Shown here in pieces: positions 26,670 to 34,409 of a stretch of DNA of 64,000 nucleotides (positions are counted from its first letter, which is position 1; every line of letters starts with the position of its first letter). The DNA is taken from the NCBI RefSeq assembly GCF_011045035.1, contig NZ_JAALAA010000008.1, positions 1 to 64,000 on the forward strand, in the 5' to 3' direction. Under the pieces are notes generated by a model. It was not told the DNA's origin, did no database searches, and saw only the letters and a list, made by a program, of their open reading frames with translations. Source of the DNA: Nocardioides turkmenicus (lineage in GTDB: Bacteria; Actinomycetota; Actinomycetes; Propionibacteriales; Nocardioidaceae). Made by a program: the position numbers and the translations under genes.

Positions 26670-27461
26670 TCAACCAGCGCTGCGAAACGCCTTGGCACCC
26701 TCGGCCGCAAGCTCGCTGTAGCCGGTGGTGCCGGTGCCGAGCAGCTCCTCGGCGGCGCGCTTGACGGCGCCGAGCGCGGCGAAGGCGAAGGCGCCGCCGA
26801 CCGAGATGCGGGCCGCGCCGGCCTCGGCCAGCTCCGGGACCGACGGTCCGCCCGGGAGCAGCAGGACGTTGACGGGACGGTCGACGGCGTCGACCAGGCG
26901 GCGTACGTCCTCGACGGCGACCACGCCCGGCGCGAAGAGCACGTCGGCGCCGGCCTCCTGGTAGGCCTGGAGGCGGGTGATGGTGTCGTCGAGATCATCG
27001 CGGCCGCGGATGTGGTTCTCGGCGCGGGCGGTGAGGACGAAGCCGTCCCCGGCGGCAGCGGCGGCCGCGGCGACCCGCTGGGTGGCCTCCTCGATCGGGT
27101 AGATCGTGTCCTTCTCGAGACCCGCGTAGTCCTCGATCGACCCGCCCGCCAGCCCGGCGCCGACGGCAAGCCGGAAGGTCTCCTCGACCTCATCGGTGGT
27201 CGCCGCGAAGCCGGCCTCCAGGTCGGCCGAGACGGGCACCTCGACCGCCTCGGCCAGCGCGGTCGCGTGGGCGATCACCTCGTCGCGGGTGACCTGGCCG
27301 TCGAGGCGGCCCAGGGTCGCGGCGTACCCGCTGCTGGTCGTGGCCAGCGCCTGGAAGCCCAGCGAGGCCAGGACCTTCGCCGAGCCGGCGTCCCAGGCGT
27401 TGGGCATCAGCAGCGGGCTTCCGGGCAGGTGCAGTGACAAGAACTCATCGGCCTGCGACAT
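26670..27461 (-). CDS. isocitrate lyase/PEP mutase-family protein
   Basis: This is a TIM-barrel enzyme of 263 residues from the PEP mutase/carboxyphosphonoenolpyruvate group. Features include PNAWDAGSAKVL near residue 20, the metal-binding acidic segment SADLEAGFA near 79, SIEDY near 108, and LTARAENHIRG near 144. The canonical catalytic Cys loop of isocitrate lyase (KxCGH) is absent, so it is not a true isocitrate lyase; 2-methylisocitrate lyase-like or oxaloacetate-hydrolase activity is possible. The ATG at 27461 is chosen over an upstream frame opening. It diverges from a cation-efflux gene across 76 nt. Confidence 0.86.
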   Translation of the reverse strand: MSQADEFLSLHLPGSPLLMPNAWDAGSAKVLASLGFQALATTSSGYAATLGRLDGQVTRDEVIAHATALAEAVEVPVSADLEAGFAATTDEVEETFRLAVGAGLAGGSIEDYAGLEKDTIYPIEEATQRVAAAAAAAGDGFVLTARAENHIRGRDDLDDTITRLQAYQEAGADVLFAPGVVAVEDVRRLVDAVDRPVNVLLLPGGPSVPELAEAGAARISVGGAFAFAALGAVKRAAEELLGTGTTGYSELAAEGAKAFRSAG

Positions 27462-27537
27462 GGCTGCACCATCCCACGACCGCCACCGCTGCGCACGCGA
27501 ACTCTGCCCATCGTCGGGGGACCTAGACTCATCGAAC

Positions 27538-28443
27538 ATGGGGCACGACCACGACCACATCTCCCCGGCAGCCGACCGGCGCTACCTGGTCGCCGCGCTG
27601 GCGCTCCTGGGCGTGTTCCTGGTCGGCGAGGTGACGGTGGCGATCCTGGCCGACTCGCTCGCCCTGCTGGCCGATGCCGGCCACATGCTCACCGACGTCG
27701 GCGCGATCGCGGCGGCGCTGTGGGCGATGCGGCTGGCCGCCCGGCCAGCGCACGGCCAGTGGACCTACGGCTGGAAGCGCGCCGAGATCCTCTCCGCGGC
27801 GCTCAATGGCATCACCCTGCTCGTCTTCGCCGCGGTCGTCGCCGTGGAGGCGATCCGGCGGCTGATCCACCCACCCGACGCCGAGGGCTGGCCGATGCTC
27901 GTGGTGGCGGTCGTCGGCTGCGCGGTCAACATCCTCGCGGCCGCACTGATGGCCCGCGCCAACCGCACCTCGCTCAACGTCGAGGGCGCCTACCAGCACG
28001 TCCTCTCCGACCTCTACGGCTTCATCGGCACCCTCGTCGCCGCGATCGTCATCCTGCTCACCGGCTGGACGCGCGCGGACCCGGTGGCGTCGCTCGTGGT
28101 CGTCGCCCTGATGACGTACGCCGGTGTCTGTCTGCTGCGCGACAGCGGCCGCATCCTGCTCGAAGGAGCGCCGGCGGAGGTCGACGTGGAGGACCTGCGC
28201 CGGCACCTGCTAGGGGTCCACCAGGTAGTCGACGTGCATGACCTGCACGCCTGGACGGTCACCTCGGGCCTCCCCGCGGTCTCGGCCCACCTGACCCTGC
28301 GACCGGAGTGCTTCCTCGACGGCAGCGCACCGAAGGTGCTCGACCGGGTCCAGTCCTGTCTGGCCGGCCACTTCGACGTCGAGCACTCCACCTTCCAGCT
28401 CGAGCCCGAGACCCATCTGGCCCACGAGCCCGGGATGCACTGA
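27538..28443 (+). CDS. cation diffusion facilitator (CzcD/ZitB-type)
   Basis: This is a proton-driven metal exporter of 301 residues with six spans. The N terminus has a short His/Asp cluster (MGHDHDH). Metal-site residues are visible as DAGHMLTDVGA near residue 44 (TM2, D/H...D) and HVLSDLYG near 156 (TM5, H...D), the HD-HD arrangement of zinc transporters. A cytoplasmic ferredoxin-like tail runs from about 210 and includes HDLHAWTV. Zinc, cobalt or cadmium are the likely substrates. The ATG at 27538 is used. Confidence 0.93.
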   Translation: MGHDHDHISPAADRRYLVAALALLGVFLVGEVTVAILADSLALLADAGHMLTDVGAIAAALWAMRLAARPAHGQWTYGWKRAEILSAALNGITLLVFAAVVAVEAIRRLIHPPDAEGWPMLVVAVVGCAVNILAAALMARANRTSLNVEGAYQHVLSDLYGFIGTLVAAIVILLTGWTRADPVASLVVVALMTYAGVCLLRDSGRILLEGAPAEVDVEDLRRHLLGVHQVVDVHDLHAWTVTSGLPAVSAHLTLRPECFLDGSAPKVLDRVQSCLAGHFDVEHSTFQLEPETHLAHEPGMH

Positions 28444-28460
28444 GCGCCCGGGCGCCGGGG

Positions 28461-29144
28461 TCAGGTTCGGGCGAGGGCGGTGAGCGCCGCCTCGCGCGCG
28501 TGCTCGATCGCGTCCTCGGCGATCCCGCACAGACGCAGGCAGGCCGAGGCGATCGTGGCCACGGTCGTGCTGCCGACGCGGTCGTCACGGCGGAGGCTGA
28601 CCACGCTCTCGACCATCTGCACGAGCAGCTCGCCGAGCCCGGGCTCGCCGCTGTTCGCGGAGACCCGCTCCCCCGCCGCCCGCTGCGCGACCCGGCCGTA
28701 GCCGGCGACGAGGTCGTCACGGAGGTGGCCGTAGCGCTCATAGACGGGCGAGGCGATGACGTCGGGGAGGCGGTAGAGCATGCCGATGTTGTAGGGCATC
28801 GCGACCAGTGCGCTCATGTCGCTGACCGCGAGGGCGTAGAGGCCCACGTCGGGGGTGACCGATCCCATCCCGGCCTCGATCTTCCCGGCCTGCTCGACGC
28901 GGTCCTGGACCGACCGCTCGAGCAGCACCGCGAGGATCTCCTCCTTGCTGCCGAAGTGGTAGTAGATCGAGGCCTGCCTCAGGCCGGCACCCTCCGCGAT
29001 CTCGCGGGTGGTGGTGCCGGCGTATCCGCGGCTCACGAAGAGCTCAGCAGCGGCAGCGAGGATCTGATCTCGGGGGTTCGCCGCAATCTTGCCGGGGAGC
29101 AGCCGTGGACGGCCGCGACCCGGACGCGGCGAGATCTGTGACAC
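28461..29144 (-). CDS. TetR-family repressor, probably of the Gdx-type exporter gene
   Basis: This is a DNA-binding repressor of 227 residues from the GTG at 29144. The N-terminal tail is Arg/Pro-rich (RPGRGRPRL), and the HTH lies at about 25-70 (ILAAAAELFVSRGYAGTTTREIAEGAGLRQASIYYHFGSKEE in full, ending in the usual YYHF). An ATG at 29207 opens the same frame, but a dyad matching the one upstream of the SMR gene lies at 29162-29176 between the two. The shorter form, with the operator in the promoter, is therefore preferred. The SMR gene is upstream on the same strand. Confidence 0.88.
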   Translation of the reverse strand: MSQISPRPGRGRPRLLPGKIAANPRDQILAAAAELFVSRGYAGTTTREIAEGAGLRQASIYYHFGSKEEILAVLLERSVQDRVEQAGKIEAGMGSVTPDVGLYALAVSDMSALVAMPYNIGMLYRLPDVIASPVYERYGHLRDDLVAGYGRVAQRAAGERVSANSGEPGLGELLVQMVESVVSLRRDDRVGSTTVATIASACLRLCGIAEDAIEHAREAALTALART

Positions 29145-29161
29145 CGTGGCATCGCCTTTTT

Positions 29162-29176
29162 CTGTCGCTCGATAGA
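29162..29176. promoter_or_regulatory. TetR operator candidate (autoregulatory copy)
   Basis: The 15-mer CTGTCGCTCGATAGA differs at one base from 29659-29673. With the preceding T it reads TCTGTC-GCTC-GATAGA, an inverted repeat with one mismatch. It lies 18 nt upstream of the preferred TetR start. Confidence 0.65.
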
Positions 29177-29252
29177 TAACGTGGGAGAGGGCAAGTTTCG
29201 CACTCATATCGAAAGAGTCAAGCGCTGGGCCACGTGTCCGCCCCCAAACCGA

Positions 29253-29567
29253 TCAGTGCGTGAGCTTGAGGCCCACGACGCAGCCGACGAGCGCGACGAT
29301 GAGTAGCACGCGCACGGGGCTCATCGACTCCTCACCGGCGAACATCGAGTAGCCGACGGTGAGCGCGGCGCCGATCCCGACCCAGACCGCGTAGGCGGTG
29401 CCGATCGGCAGGGTGCGCATCGCCATCGCGAGCCCCACCAGGCTGCCGACCAGGGCGACGCCGAACACGATCGACGGGACCAGTCGCGAGAAGCCCTCGG
29501 TGCGGCCCAGTGCGAGCGCCCACACGGCCTCGAGGACGCCGGATGCAACGAGAAAAAGCCAGGACAT
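29253..29567 (-). CDS. small multidrug resistance protein of the Gdx (guanidinium exporter) type
   Basis: This is a four-span inner-membrane antiporter subunit of 104 residues that works as an antiparallel dimer. The residues that mark the Gdx/SugE subtype fall at the expected positions: Gly10, Glu13, Trp16, Ser42, Tyr59 and Trp62 (GTAYAVWVGIGA). EmrE-type drug exporters have the acidic residue at position 14 and a different lining. Guanidinium/H+ exchange is therefore the best call. The ATG at 29567 is used. A TetR operator-like dyad lies upstream at 29659-29673 and the TetR gene downstream. I saw no obvious guanidine riboswitch in the 200-nt leader, but could not fold it. Confidence 0.9.
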   Translation of the reverse strand: MSWLFLVASGVLEAVWALALGRTEGFSRLVPSIVFGVALVGSLVGLAMAMRTLPIGTAYAVWVGIGAALTVGYSMFAGEESMSPVRVLLIVALVGCVVGLKLTH

Positions 29568-29658
29568 GACCACTCCAGACGGCCGTCTTGTCGCGCCTCC
29601 GGGTACGGCTCCCTCGTCCGGCAGCCGGTCTCGGCTGACGTCTTCGACCTTAGCAAAA

Positions 29659-29673
29659 CTGTCACTCGATAGA
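29659..29673. promoter_or_regulatory. TetR operator candidate upstream of the Gdx-type gene
   Basis: CTGTCACTCGATAGA matches the TetR-upstream copy at 14 of 15 positions. It lies 92 nt upstream of the SMR start and 96 nt before the divergent LysR-like gene, so it could control both. Confidence 0.62.
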
Positions 29674-29768
29674 AACTTGACGGTGGTAGAGAACGCCGTG
29701 TTCTTCAGCACGGGATCGGGGCCGGGTTCGGCGCCTGATTCCAGGCGCGATGATGAGAGGATGCGACG

Positions 29769-30344
29769 GTGACCTTCACCGTCGGCTTCGTCACCGGAGC
29801 CACCCCCGACAAGTGGGCCCGGATCTGGCGTGACCGCAGCCGTGAGCGGCTCGAGCTCGTCCCGGTCACCGAGGAGGACCAGGAGCGGCTGCTGCGTGAG
29901 GGCCAGCTCGACATGTGTCTCGTCCGCCTCCCCGTGGATCGCGACGGTCTGCACTGCATCCCGCTCTACGAGGAGCAGCCGGTCGCGGTGATGGGCCACG
30001 AGCACCTGCTCTCCCTGCTGGACGAGGTCACCCTCGACGACCTCGCCGAGGAGCAGCTCGTCATCCCCGAGCGCGGGGGTTGGACACCGAGCGTCGAGCA
30101 GCTCGCGTGGCCGCCGATGAGCGAGAAGGACGCCGTCGAGACGGTCGCGGCCGGCACCGGTGTCGCGATCGTGCCGATGTCGGTCGCGCGGCTCTACCAC
30201 CGCAAGGACGCCGTCTTCCGCCCCGTCGTCGGCGTCGAGCCCACCACCGTCGGCCTGGCGTGGTTGATCGACAACGACGACGAGCGCGTGCAGACCTTCA
30301 TCGGCATCGTCCGCGGCCGCTCACGGAACTCCTCACGACGCTGA
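29769..30344 (+). CDS. free-standing LysR substrate-binding domain protein (no HTH)
   Basis: This is a 191-residue protein consisting only of a LysR-type effector-binding fold. It begins directly with the first strand (TFTVGFVTGATPDKW) and shows LVPVTEEDQERLLREGQLDMCLVRLP, the usual lobe-connecting strand, and the VAAGTGVAIVPMSVARLYH segment near 137-155. No helix-turn-helix precedes it and no in-frame upstream coding is seen. GAGAGG lies before the GTG. It may act as a ligand-binding partner or modulator rather than a DNA-binding regulator. It diverges from the SMR gene. Confidence 0.82.
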   Translation: MTFTVGFVTGATPDKWARIWRDRSRERLELVPVTEEDQERLLREGQLDMCLVRLPVDRDGLHCIPLYEEQPVAVMGHEHLLSLLDEVTLDDLAEEQLVIPERGGWTPSVEQLAWPPMSEKDAVETVAAGTGVAIVPMSVARLYHRKDAVFRPVVGVEPTTVGLAWLIDNDDERVQTFIGIVRGRSRNSSRR

Positions 30345-30394
30345 GACGCACCCGGATGAGCGCTCCTCGGGAGTGACCGGGCAGACTCTGCACC

Positions 30395-31555
30395 ATGCTC
30401 GAGCCGACCGACCTCACCGTCCGCGCGACCGACGGGTTGCACACCACCTTCGGCACCGTGGCCACGGTGGTCGGGAGGGCGCCGGGCCGGGTCAACCTGA
30501 TCGGTGAGCACACCGACTACAACGCCGGGCTGGTGCTTCCCGTGGCACTCCCCCACGCGACGTACGCCGCTGCCGCGCCCCGCGCCGACGGCGTCGTCCG
30601 CATCGCCTCGGCCCAGGAGCCGGAGCCGTTCACCGGCCACGTCGACGAGCTCGGGCCGGAGATCGATGGCTGGGCGGCGTACGTCGCGGGGGTGCTGTGG
30701 ACCCTGCGCGAGGCCGGCCTGGTGTCCGGCGGTCTGGACATGTACCTGGAGTCGTCGGTCCCGCTCGGCGCGGGCCTGTCGTCGTCGGCCTCGGTCGAGT
30801 GCGCCACCGCGATGGCGGCGCTCGGTGTCGCCGGCCGGGCTCTCGACGAGGACCTGCAGCGGGCCGTCGTCGCGGCCGGGATCCGGGCCGAGACCGAGGT
30901 CGCCAAGGCGCCGACCGGCGGGATGGACCAGTCGGTCGCCGTCTTCGCCGAGGCCGGCGGCGCGCTGCTGATCGACTTCGCCTCCGGCGAGCACCGCAGC
31001 GTCCCGCTGGCCCTGGGCGATCGCACCGTCCTGGTCACCGACACCCGGGTCAAGCACCAGCTCACCGACGGCGGCTACGCCTCCCGGCGCGCCCAGTGCG
31101 AGAAGGCCGCCGCCGACCTCGGCCTGCGCTCGTTGCGCGAAGCCACCGTGGAGCAGGTCGAGACCCTCGACGACGACCTAGTACGCCGCCGCGCCCGCCA
31201 CATCGTCACCGAGATCGCCCGGGTAGAGCCGACGGTGTCCGCCTTGGGCGCCGGCGACTGGGCCGCGATCGGGGAGCTCTTCGCCGCCTCGCACGCCTCG
31301 ATGCGCGACGACTTCGAGATCTCCGTCCCCGAGCTCGACCTCGCCGTCGCGACCGCGGTCGACGCCGGCGCCGACGGCGCCCGGATGACCGGCGGCGGCT
31401 TCGGCGGCTCGATCGTCTCGATCCTCCCCGCTGCTGCCGTGGAGGCGGTCAGCGGCGCGATCGACAAGGCGTTCGCCGAGGCCGGCTACGGCGCTCCCGG
31501 CCATCTGATCGCGAGCCCGTCGGCTGGCGCGATGTTCACCGAGGTGACTCGGTGA
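30395..31555 (+). CDS. galK: galactokinase
   Basis: This GHMP kinase phosphorylates galactose at C1, the first step of the Leloir pathway. Of 386 residues, the galactokinase signature GRVNLIGEHTDYNAG is near 31-45, the ATP-binding GHMP motif LGAGLSSSASVE near 126-137, and the C-terminal GARMTGGGFGGS near 327. The catalytic Asp is expected in GGMDQSVAVFAEAGGALLIDF near 172-190. No galT or galE is adjacent, so the other steps are encoded elsewhere. The gene ends inside a two-tier inverted repeat. Confidence 0.96.
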   Translation: MLEPTDLTVRATDGLHTTFGTVATVVGRAPGRVNLIGEHTDYNAGLVLPVALPHATYAAAAPRADGVVRIASAQEPEPFTGHVDELGPEIDGWAAYVAGVLWTLREAGLVSGGLDMYLESSVPLGAGLSSSASVECATAMAALGVAGRALDEDLQRAVVAAGIRAETEVAKAPTGGMDQSVAVFAEAGGALLIDFASGEHRSVPLALGDRTVLVTDTRVKHQLTDGGYASRRAQCEKAAADLGLRSLREATVEQVETLDDDLVRRRARHIVTEIARVEPTVSALGAGDWAAIGELFAASHASMRDDFEISVPELDLAVATAVDAGADGARMTGGGFGGSIVSILPAAAVEAVSGAIDKAFAEAGYGAPGHLIASPSAGAMFTEVTR

Positions 31556-31618
31556 GCTCGCGCTGACTTCGCGGAGTTCCCCGAAGTCAGCGGCCACTGA
31601 CCGAGTCACCTCGGTCAG
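31538..31618. terminator. two-tier bidirectional terminator after galK
   Basis: An outer perfect 16-bp inverted repeat (31538-31553 with 31600-31615) encloses a perfect 10-bp hairpin (31562-31571 with 31582-31591). The right outer arm can instead form its own 9-bp hairpin (31597-31605 with 31610-31618). It lies between convergent galK and a patatin gene and includes the galK stop. Confidence 0.75.
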
Positions 31619-31634
31619 CATCCACCGCGCCCAC

Positions 31635-32564
31635 TCAGGCCAGCCCCGCGTCCCCCAGCATCCGGGTCGCGGTGTCCACCGCGGCCTGGCGTGCCGCCCG
31701 CAGCAGGTCGACGTCCGTCTCGGTGCGGCCGGGGATCGGGGCGGCCGCGTCGGGCGCGAGGGTCAGCGTATGCACGCCCGCGCAGCTCCCGGACCTCATC
31801 TCCGCGACCGCGCTGCGGTAGCGCGCCGGCCTGGTCCGGTAGAGCTCGCCGAGCTCAGGGTTGACCCGGCGCAGGTAGCGCTCGATGACGCGGTCGGCCG
31901 GGCCGTAGACCGGCGCGGTCCCGAACGGACGGGTCGCCAGCACGATCGCGTGCGTCGCCCCGAGCGCCGCCGCCGAGGCCACCGGCACCGGCTCGACGAG
32001 CCCGCCGTCGAGCCAGCGGCGGCCGCGTACGGTCACCGGGAGGCCGCCTGCCAGCGGCAGCTGGCTGGAGGCGATCACCGACTCGGCGAGATCGGTGGCG
32101 TCGGCGAAGTCGGTGAGCGGGACGGCCTTCGCCGTCACCACGTCGGTGGCCACCGCGGCGAGCCGGGGCGCGCCGTCGCGCAGCGCCAGCGACCACTCGA
32201 AGAGCTCCGCGGAGCGCGCGGTGATCCCTCGGGTGTCCACCATCGACTTGCGCCGCAGCATCCGCCCGGCGCCGATGTACTCGGGCGAGGCGAACACCGA
32301 GGCGTACGACTCGCTGAAGGCGCCGATCGTGCCGGCCGCGACCGCGGTGGCGTTGGCGGCGCCGGCAGAGGTCCCGACCACCAGATCGACGGCATCCAGG
32401 AGCCCGCGGTCGGCGAGCACCGCGGCCATCGTCGCCGACAGCATCCCGCGCATCCCGCCACCCTCGATCACCAGGGCCAGGGTCGCCTCGTCACCCGTCT
32501 TCCCGCGGTCCCCGCCGAGGCGGGACCGGAGCAGCTCCACCACTCCCGATTGCAATGCGTCCAC
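31635..32564 (-). CDS. patatin-like phospholipase
   Basis: This is a lipid acyl hydrolase of 309 residues with a Ser-Asp dyad. The oxyanion hole is EGGGMRG near residue 34, the nucleophile Ser is in GTSAG near 64, and the catalytic Asp is in DGGLVEPVP near 192. No signal peptide is seen, so it is probably cytosolic or peripheral. The GTG at 32564 is used. A nucleosidase gene lies 74 nt upstream on the same strand, following the acyl-CoA dehydrogenases, so all four could be one transcript; a role in lipid turnover would fit. Confidence 0.9.
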   Translation of the reverse strand: MDALQSGVVELLRSRLGGDRGKTGDEATLALVIEGGGMRGMLSATMAAVLADRGLLDAVDLVVGTSAGAANATAVAAGTIGAFSESYASVFASPEYIGAGRMLRRKSMVDTRGITARSAELFEWSLALRDGAPRLAAVATDVVTAKAVPLTDFADATDLAESVIASSQLPLAGGLPVTVRGRRWLDGGLVEPVPVASAAALGATHAIVLATRPFGTAPVYGPADRVIERYLRRVNPELGELYRTRPARYRSAVAEMRSGSCAGVHTLTLAPDAAAPIPGRTETDVDLLRAARQAAVDTATRMLGDAGLA

Positions 32565-32638
32565 ACCCGGATTGTGATCCTACCGACGAGTAGGTCCGTG
32601 CAGCGGGTCCCTCCGACGGCCCCGGACAGGGGCGCACG

Positions 32639-33175
32639 TCACACGTTCGCGGCGAGCCAGTCCGCGAGGTCGCGGGCCGAACGGTCCACGACGTTGGCCC
32701 AGTCGAAGGCGGTCTCGTCGGCATTGTCGGAGACGTGCTTCACGATCCGTGCCGGTACGCCGGCCTCGCGGGCCGCCCAGGCGACCGCGAAGGCCTCCAT
32801 GTCGACCAGGTGAGCCCGCTGGGCGAGCTCGGCTCGAACGACCGTGTCGGTGACGAACATGTCTCCGGTGGCGCAGACGATCTCGGAGTCACCGACCTCC
32901 AGGCCGTCCTCGACGTCGTAGCCCAGGGACCGGATCGCGGCGGCGGAGAAGTCGTGGTTGAGGACCGTCCCGACCTCGATGAGGCCGGTGTGGCCGTCGC
33001 GCAGCGCGCCGCAGGAGCCGATGTTGACGACCTGCTGGATCGTCCGATCTGCCGTCAGTACACGCGAGACGGCCGAAGCGGCCGCCACCTTCCCGATCCC
33101 GGTGATCACCACCTTGAGCCCGGAAGGGACATGGGCCGCCTCGGCCTTGGTCGCTGACACCACGAGAACGCTCAT
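32639..33175 (-). CDS. short nucleosidase of the PNP/MTAN superfamily
   Basis: This is a 178-residue member of the phosphorylase superfamily, shorter than typical MTA/SAH nucleosidases (about 230). The core motifs remain: GIGKVAAASAVSRVL near 26, NIGSCGAL near 51, HLVDMEAFAVAWAA near 122 with the substrate-binding Glu, and VKHVSDNADE near 143 with the catalytic-type Asp. It probably cleaves a purine nucleoside such as methylthioadenosine or adenosylhomocysteine. It starts 19 nt after the fadE23-like stop, so it belongs to that operon. It is unrelated in context to the nucleosidase of the cassette at 48.7 kb. Confidence 0.82.
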   Translation of the reverse strand: MSVLVVSATKAEAAHVPSGLKVVITGIGKVAAASAVSRVLTADRTIQQVVNIGSCGALRDGHTGLIEVGTVLNHDFSAAAIRSLGYDVEDGLEVGDSEIVCATGDMFVTDTVVRAELAQRAHLVDMEAFAVAWAAREAGVPARIVKHVSDNADETAFDWANVVDRSARDLADWLAANV

Positions 33176-33194
33176 GGCGGCAGACCCTAATAGG

Positions 33195-34409
33195 TCACTT
33201 GAGCTCCGCGGACGTGAGCCCGAGAACCCGCCGGGCCACGATCAGCTGCTGGATCTGCTGGGTGCCCTCGAAGATGTCGAGGATCTTCGAGTCGCGGGCC
33301 CACTTCTCCAGCAGCTCGCCCTCGGAGTAGCCGATGGTGCCGGCCAGCTCGACGCACGACAGGGTCACGTCGGACCCCATCCGGCCGGCCTTGGCCTTGG
33401 CCATCGAGGCCTCCTTGGAGTTGGGCTGGCGGTTGTCGGCCATCCAGGCGGCCTGGAGCATGAGGAGGTACGCCCCCTCGTAGTCCGACTCGAGCTGGAT
33501 GAACTTCGCCGCGGCCGCCGACTGCAGGTGGGCGGGCCGGTCGTAGTCGATCTCGACGCCCGCCTGCTGAAGCAGGTCGCGGGTGTAGTCGAGCGCCGCG
33601 CGGGCGCAGCCGACCGCCATCGATGCCACCAGCGGACGGGTGTTGTCGAAGGTGGCCATCGCGCCGGCGAAGCCCTCCTTGACGTTGATCTCGGGGCTTC
33701 CGAGGAGGTTCTCGGCGGGCACGCGGCAGTCGGTGAAGGTGATCGTGGCGGTGTCGGAGGCCTTGATCCCGAGCTTGTGCTCGAGACGCTCGACCTTCAT
33801 CCCCGGCGTGCCCTTCTCGACCACGAACGACTTGATCGCCGCCTTGCCGAGCTCCTTGTCGAGCGTCGCCCACACCACGACCGCGTCGGAGCGGTCACCG
33901 GAGGTGACGAAGATCTTCTCGCCGTTGAGCACGTAGTGGTCGCCGTCGAGCGTGGCGGTGGTCTTGATGTTGGCCGAGTCGGAGCCGGTGCCGGGCTCGG
34001 TGATCGCCATCGAGGCCCAGACACCGTCGAAGCGCTCGTGCTGCTCGTCGTTGGCGACCGAGGCGATGGCGGAGTTGCCCAGGCCCTGGCGCGGCATCGC
34101 GAGGGTCAGCCCGACGTCGCCCCAGCACATCTCCGAGACGGAGATGACCGAGGACATGTTGGCGCCGTTCTTGACCGTGCCGTCGTCGGGCTTGGAATCG
34201 CGGCGTACGCCGGTGGCGCCCGCGCCCTCACCCTGGCCGGACTCGGCGAGGCCGTCGGCCATCGCGGCGAGCATGTCGAGCTCGGTGGGGTACTCGTGCT
34301 CGGCCTTGTCGTACTTGCGCGAGATCGGTCGCAGCATGTTCATCGCGACCTGGTGGATCTGCTCGCGCAGCGGCTTGAGCTTCTTGGGGTCCTCGAGATT
34401 GATGGCCAT
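33195..34409 (-). CDS. acyl-CoA dehydrogenase (FadE23-like)
   Basis: This is an FAD-dependent acyl-CoA dehydrogenase of 404 residues. It shows MAITEPGTGSDSANIKTTA (FAD/substrate loop) near residue 132, FVTSGDRSDAVVVWA near 165, and the catalytic base region ILDIFEGTQQIQQLIVARRV near 374-393. It shares one base with the stop of the adjacent acyl-CoA dehydrogenase gene (TGATG). The pair matches the mycobacterial fadE24-fadE23 arrangement in order and size as I recall it, and such pairs can form heteromeric enzymes. The substrate chain type is unknown. Confidence 0.92.
   Translation of the reverse strand: MAINLEDPKKLKPLREQIHQVAMNMLRPISRKYDKAEHEYPTELDMLAAMADGLAESGQGEGAGATGVRRDSKPDDGTVKNGANMSSVISVSEMCWGDVGLTLAMPRQGLGNSAIASVANDEQHERFDGVWASMAITEPGTGSDSANIKTTATLDGDHYVLNGEKIFVTSGDRSDAVVVWATLDKELGKAAIKSFVVEKGTPGMKVERLEHKLGIKASDTATITFTDCRVPAENLLGSPEINVKEGFAGAMATFDNTRPLVASMAVGCARAALDYTRDLLQQAGVEIDYDRPAHLQSAAAAKFIQLESDYEGAYLLMLQAAWMADNRQPNSKEASMAKAKAGRMGSDVTLSCVELAGTIGYSEGELLEKWARDSKILDIFEGTQQIQQLIVARRVLGLTSAELK

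Noticed and set aside
29568..29768. Guanidine riboswitch upstream of the Gdx-type gene
   Set aside because: No recognisable ykkC or mini-ykkC motif was seen, and a TetR-type dyad explains regulation more simply.
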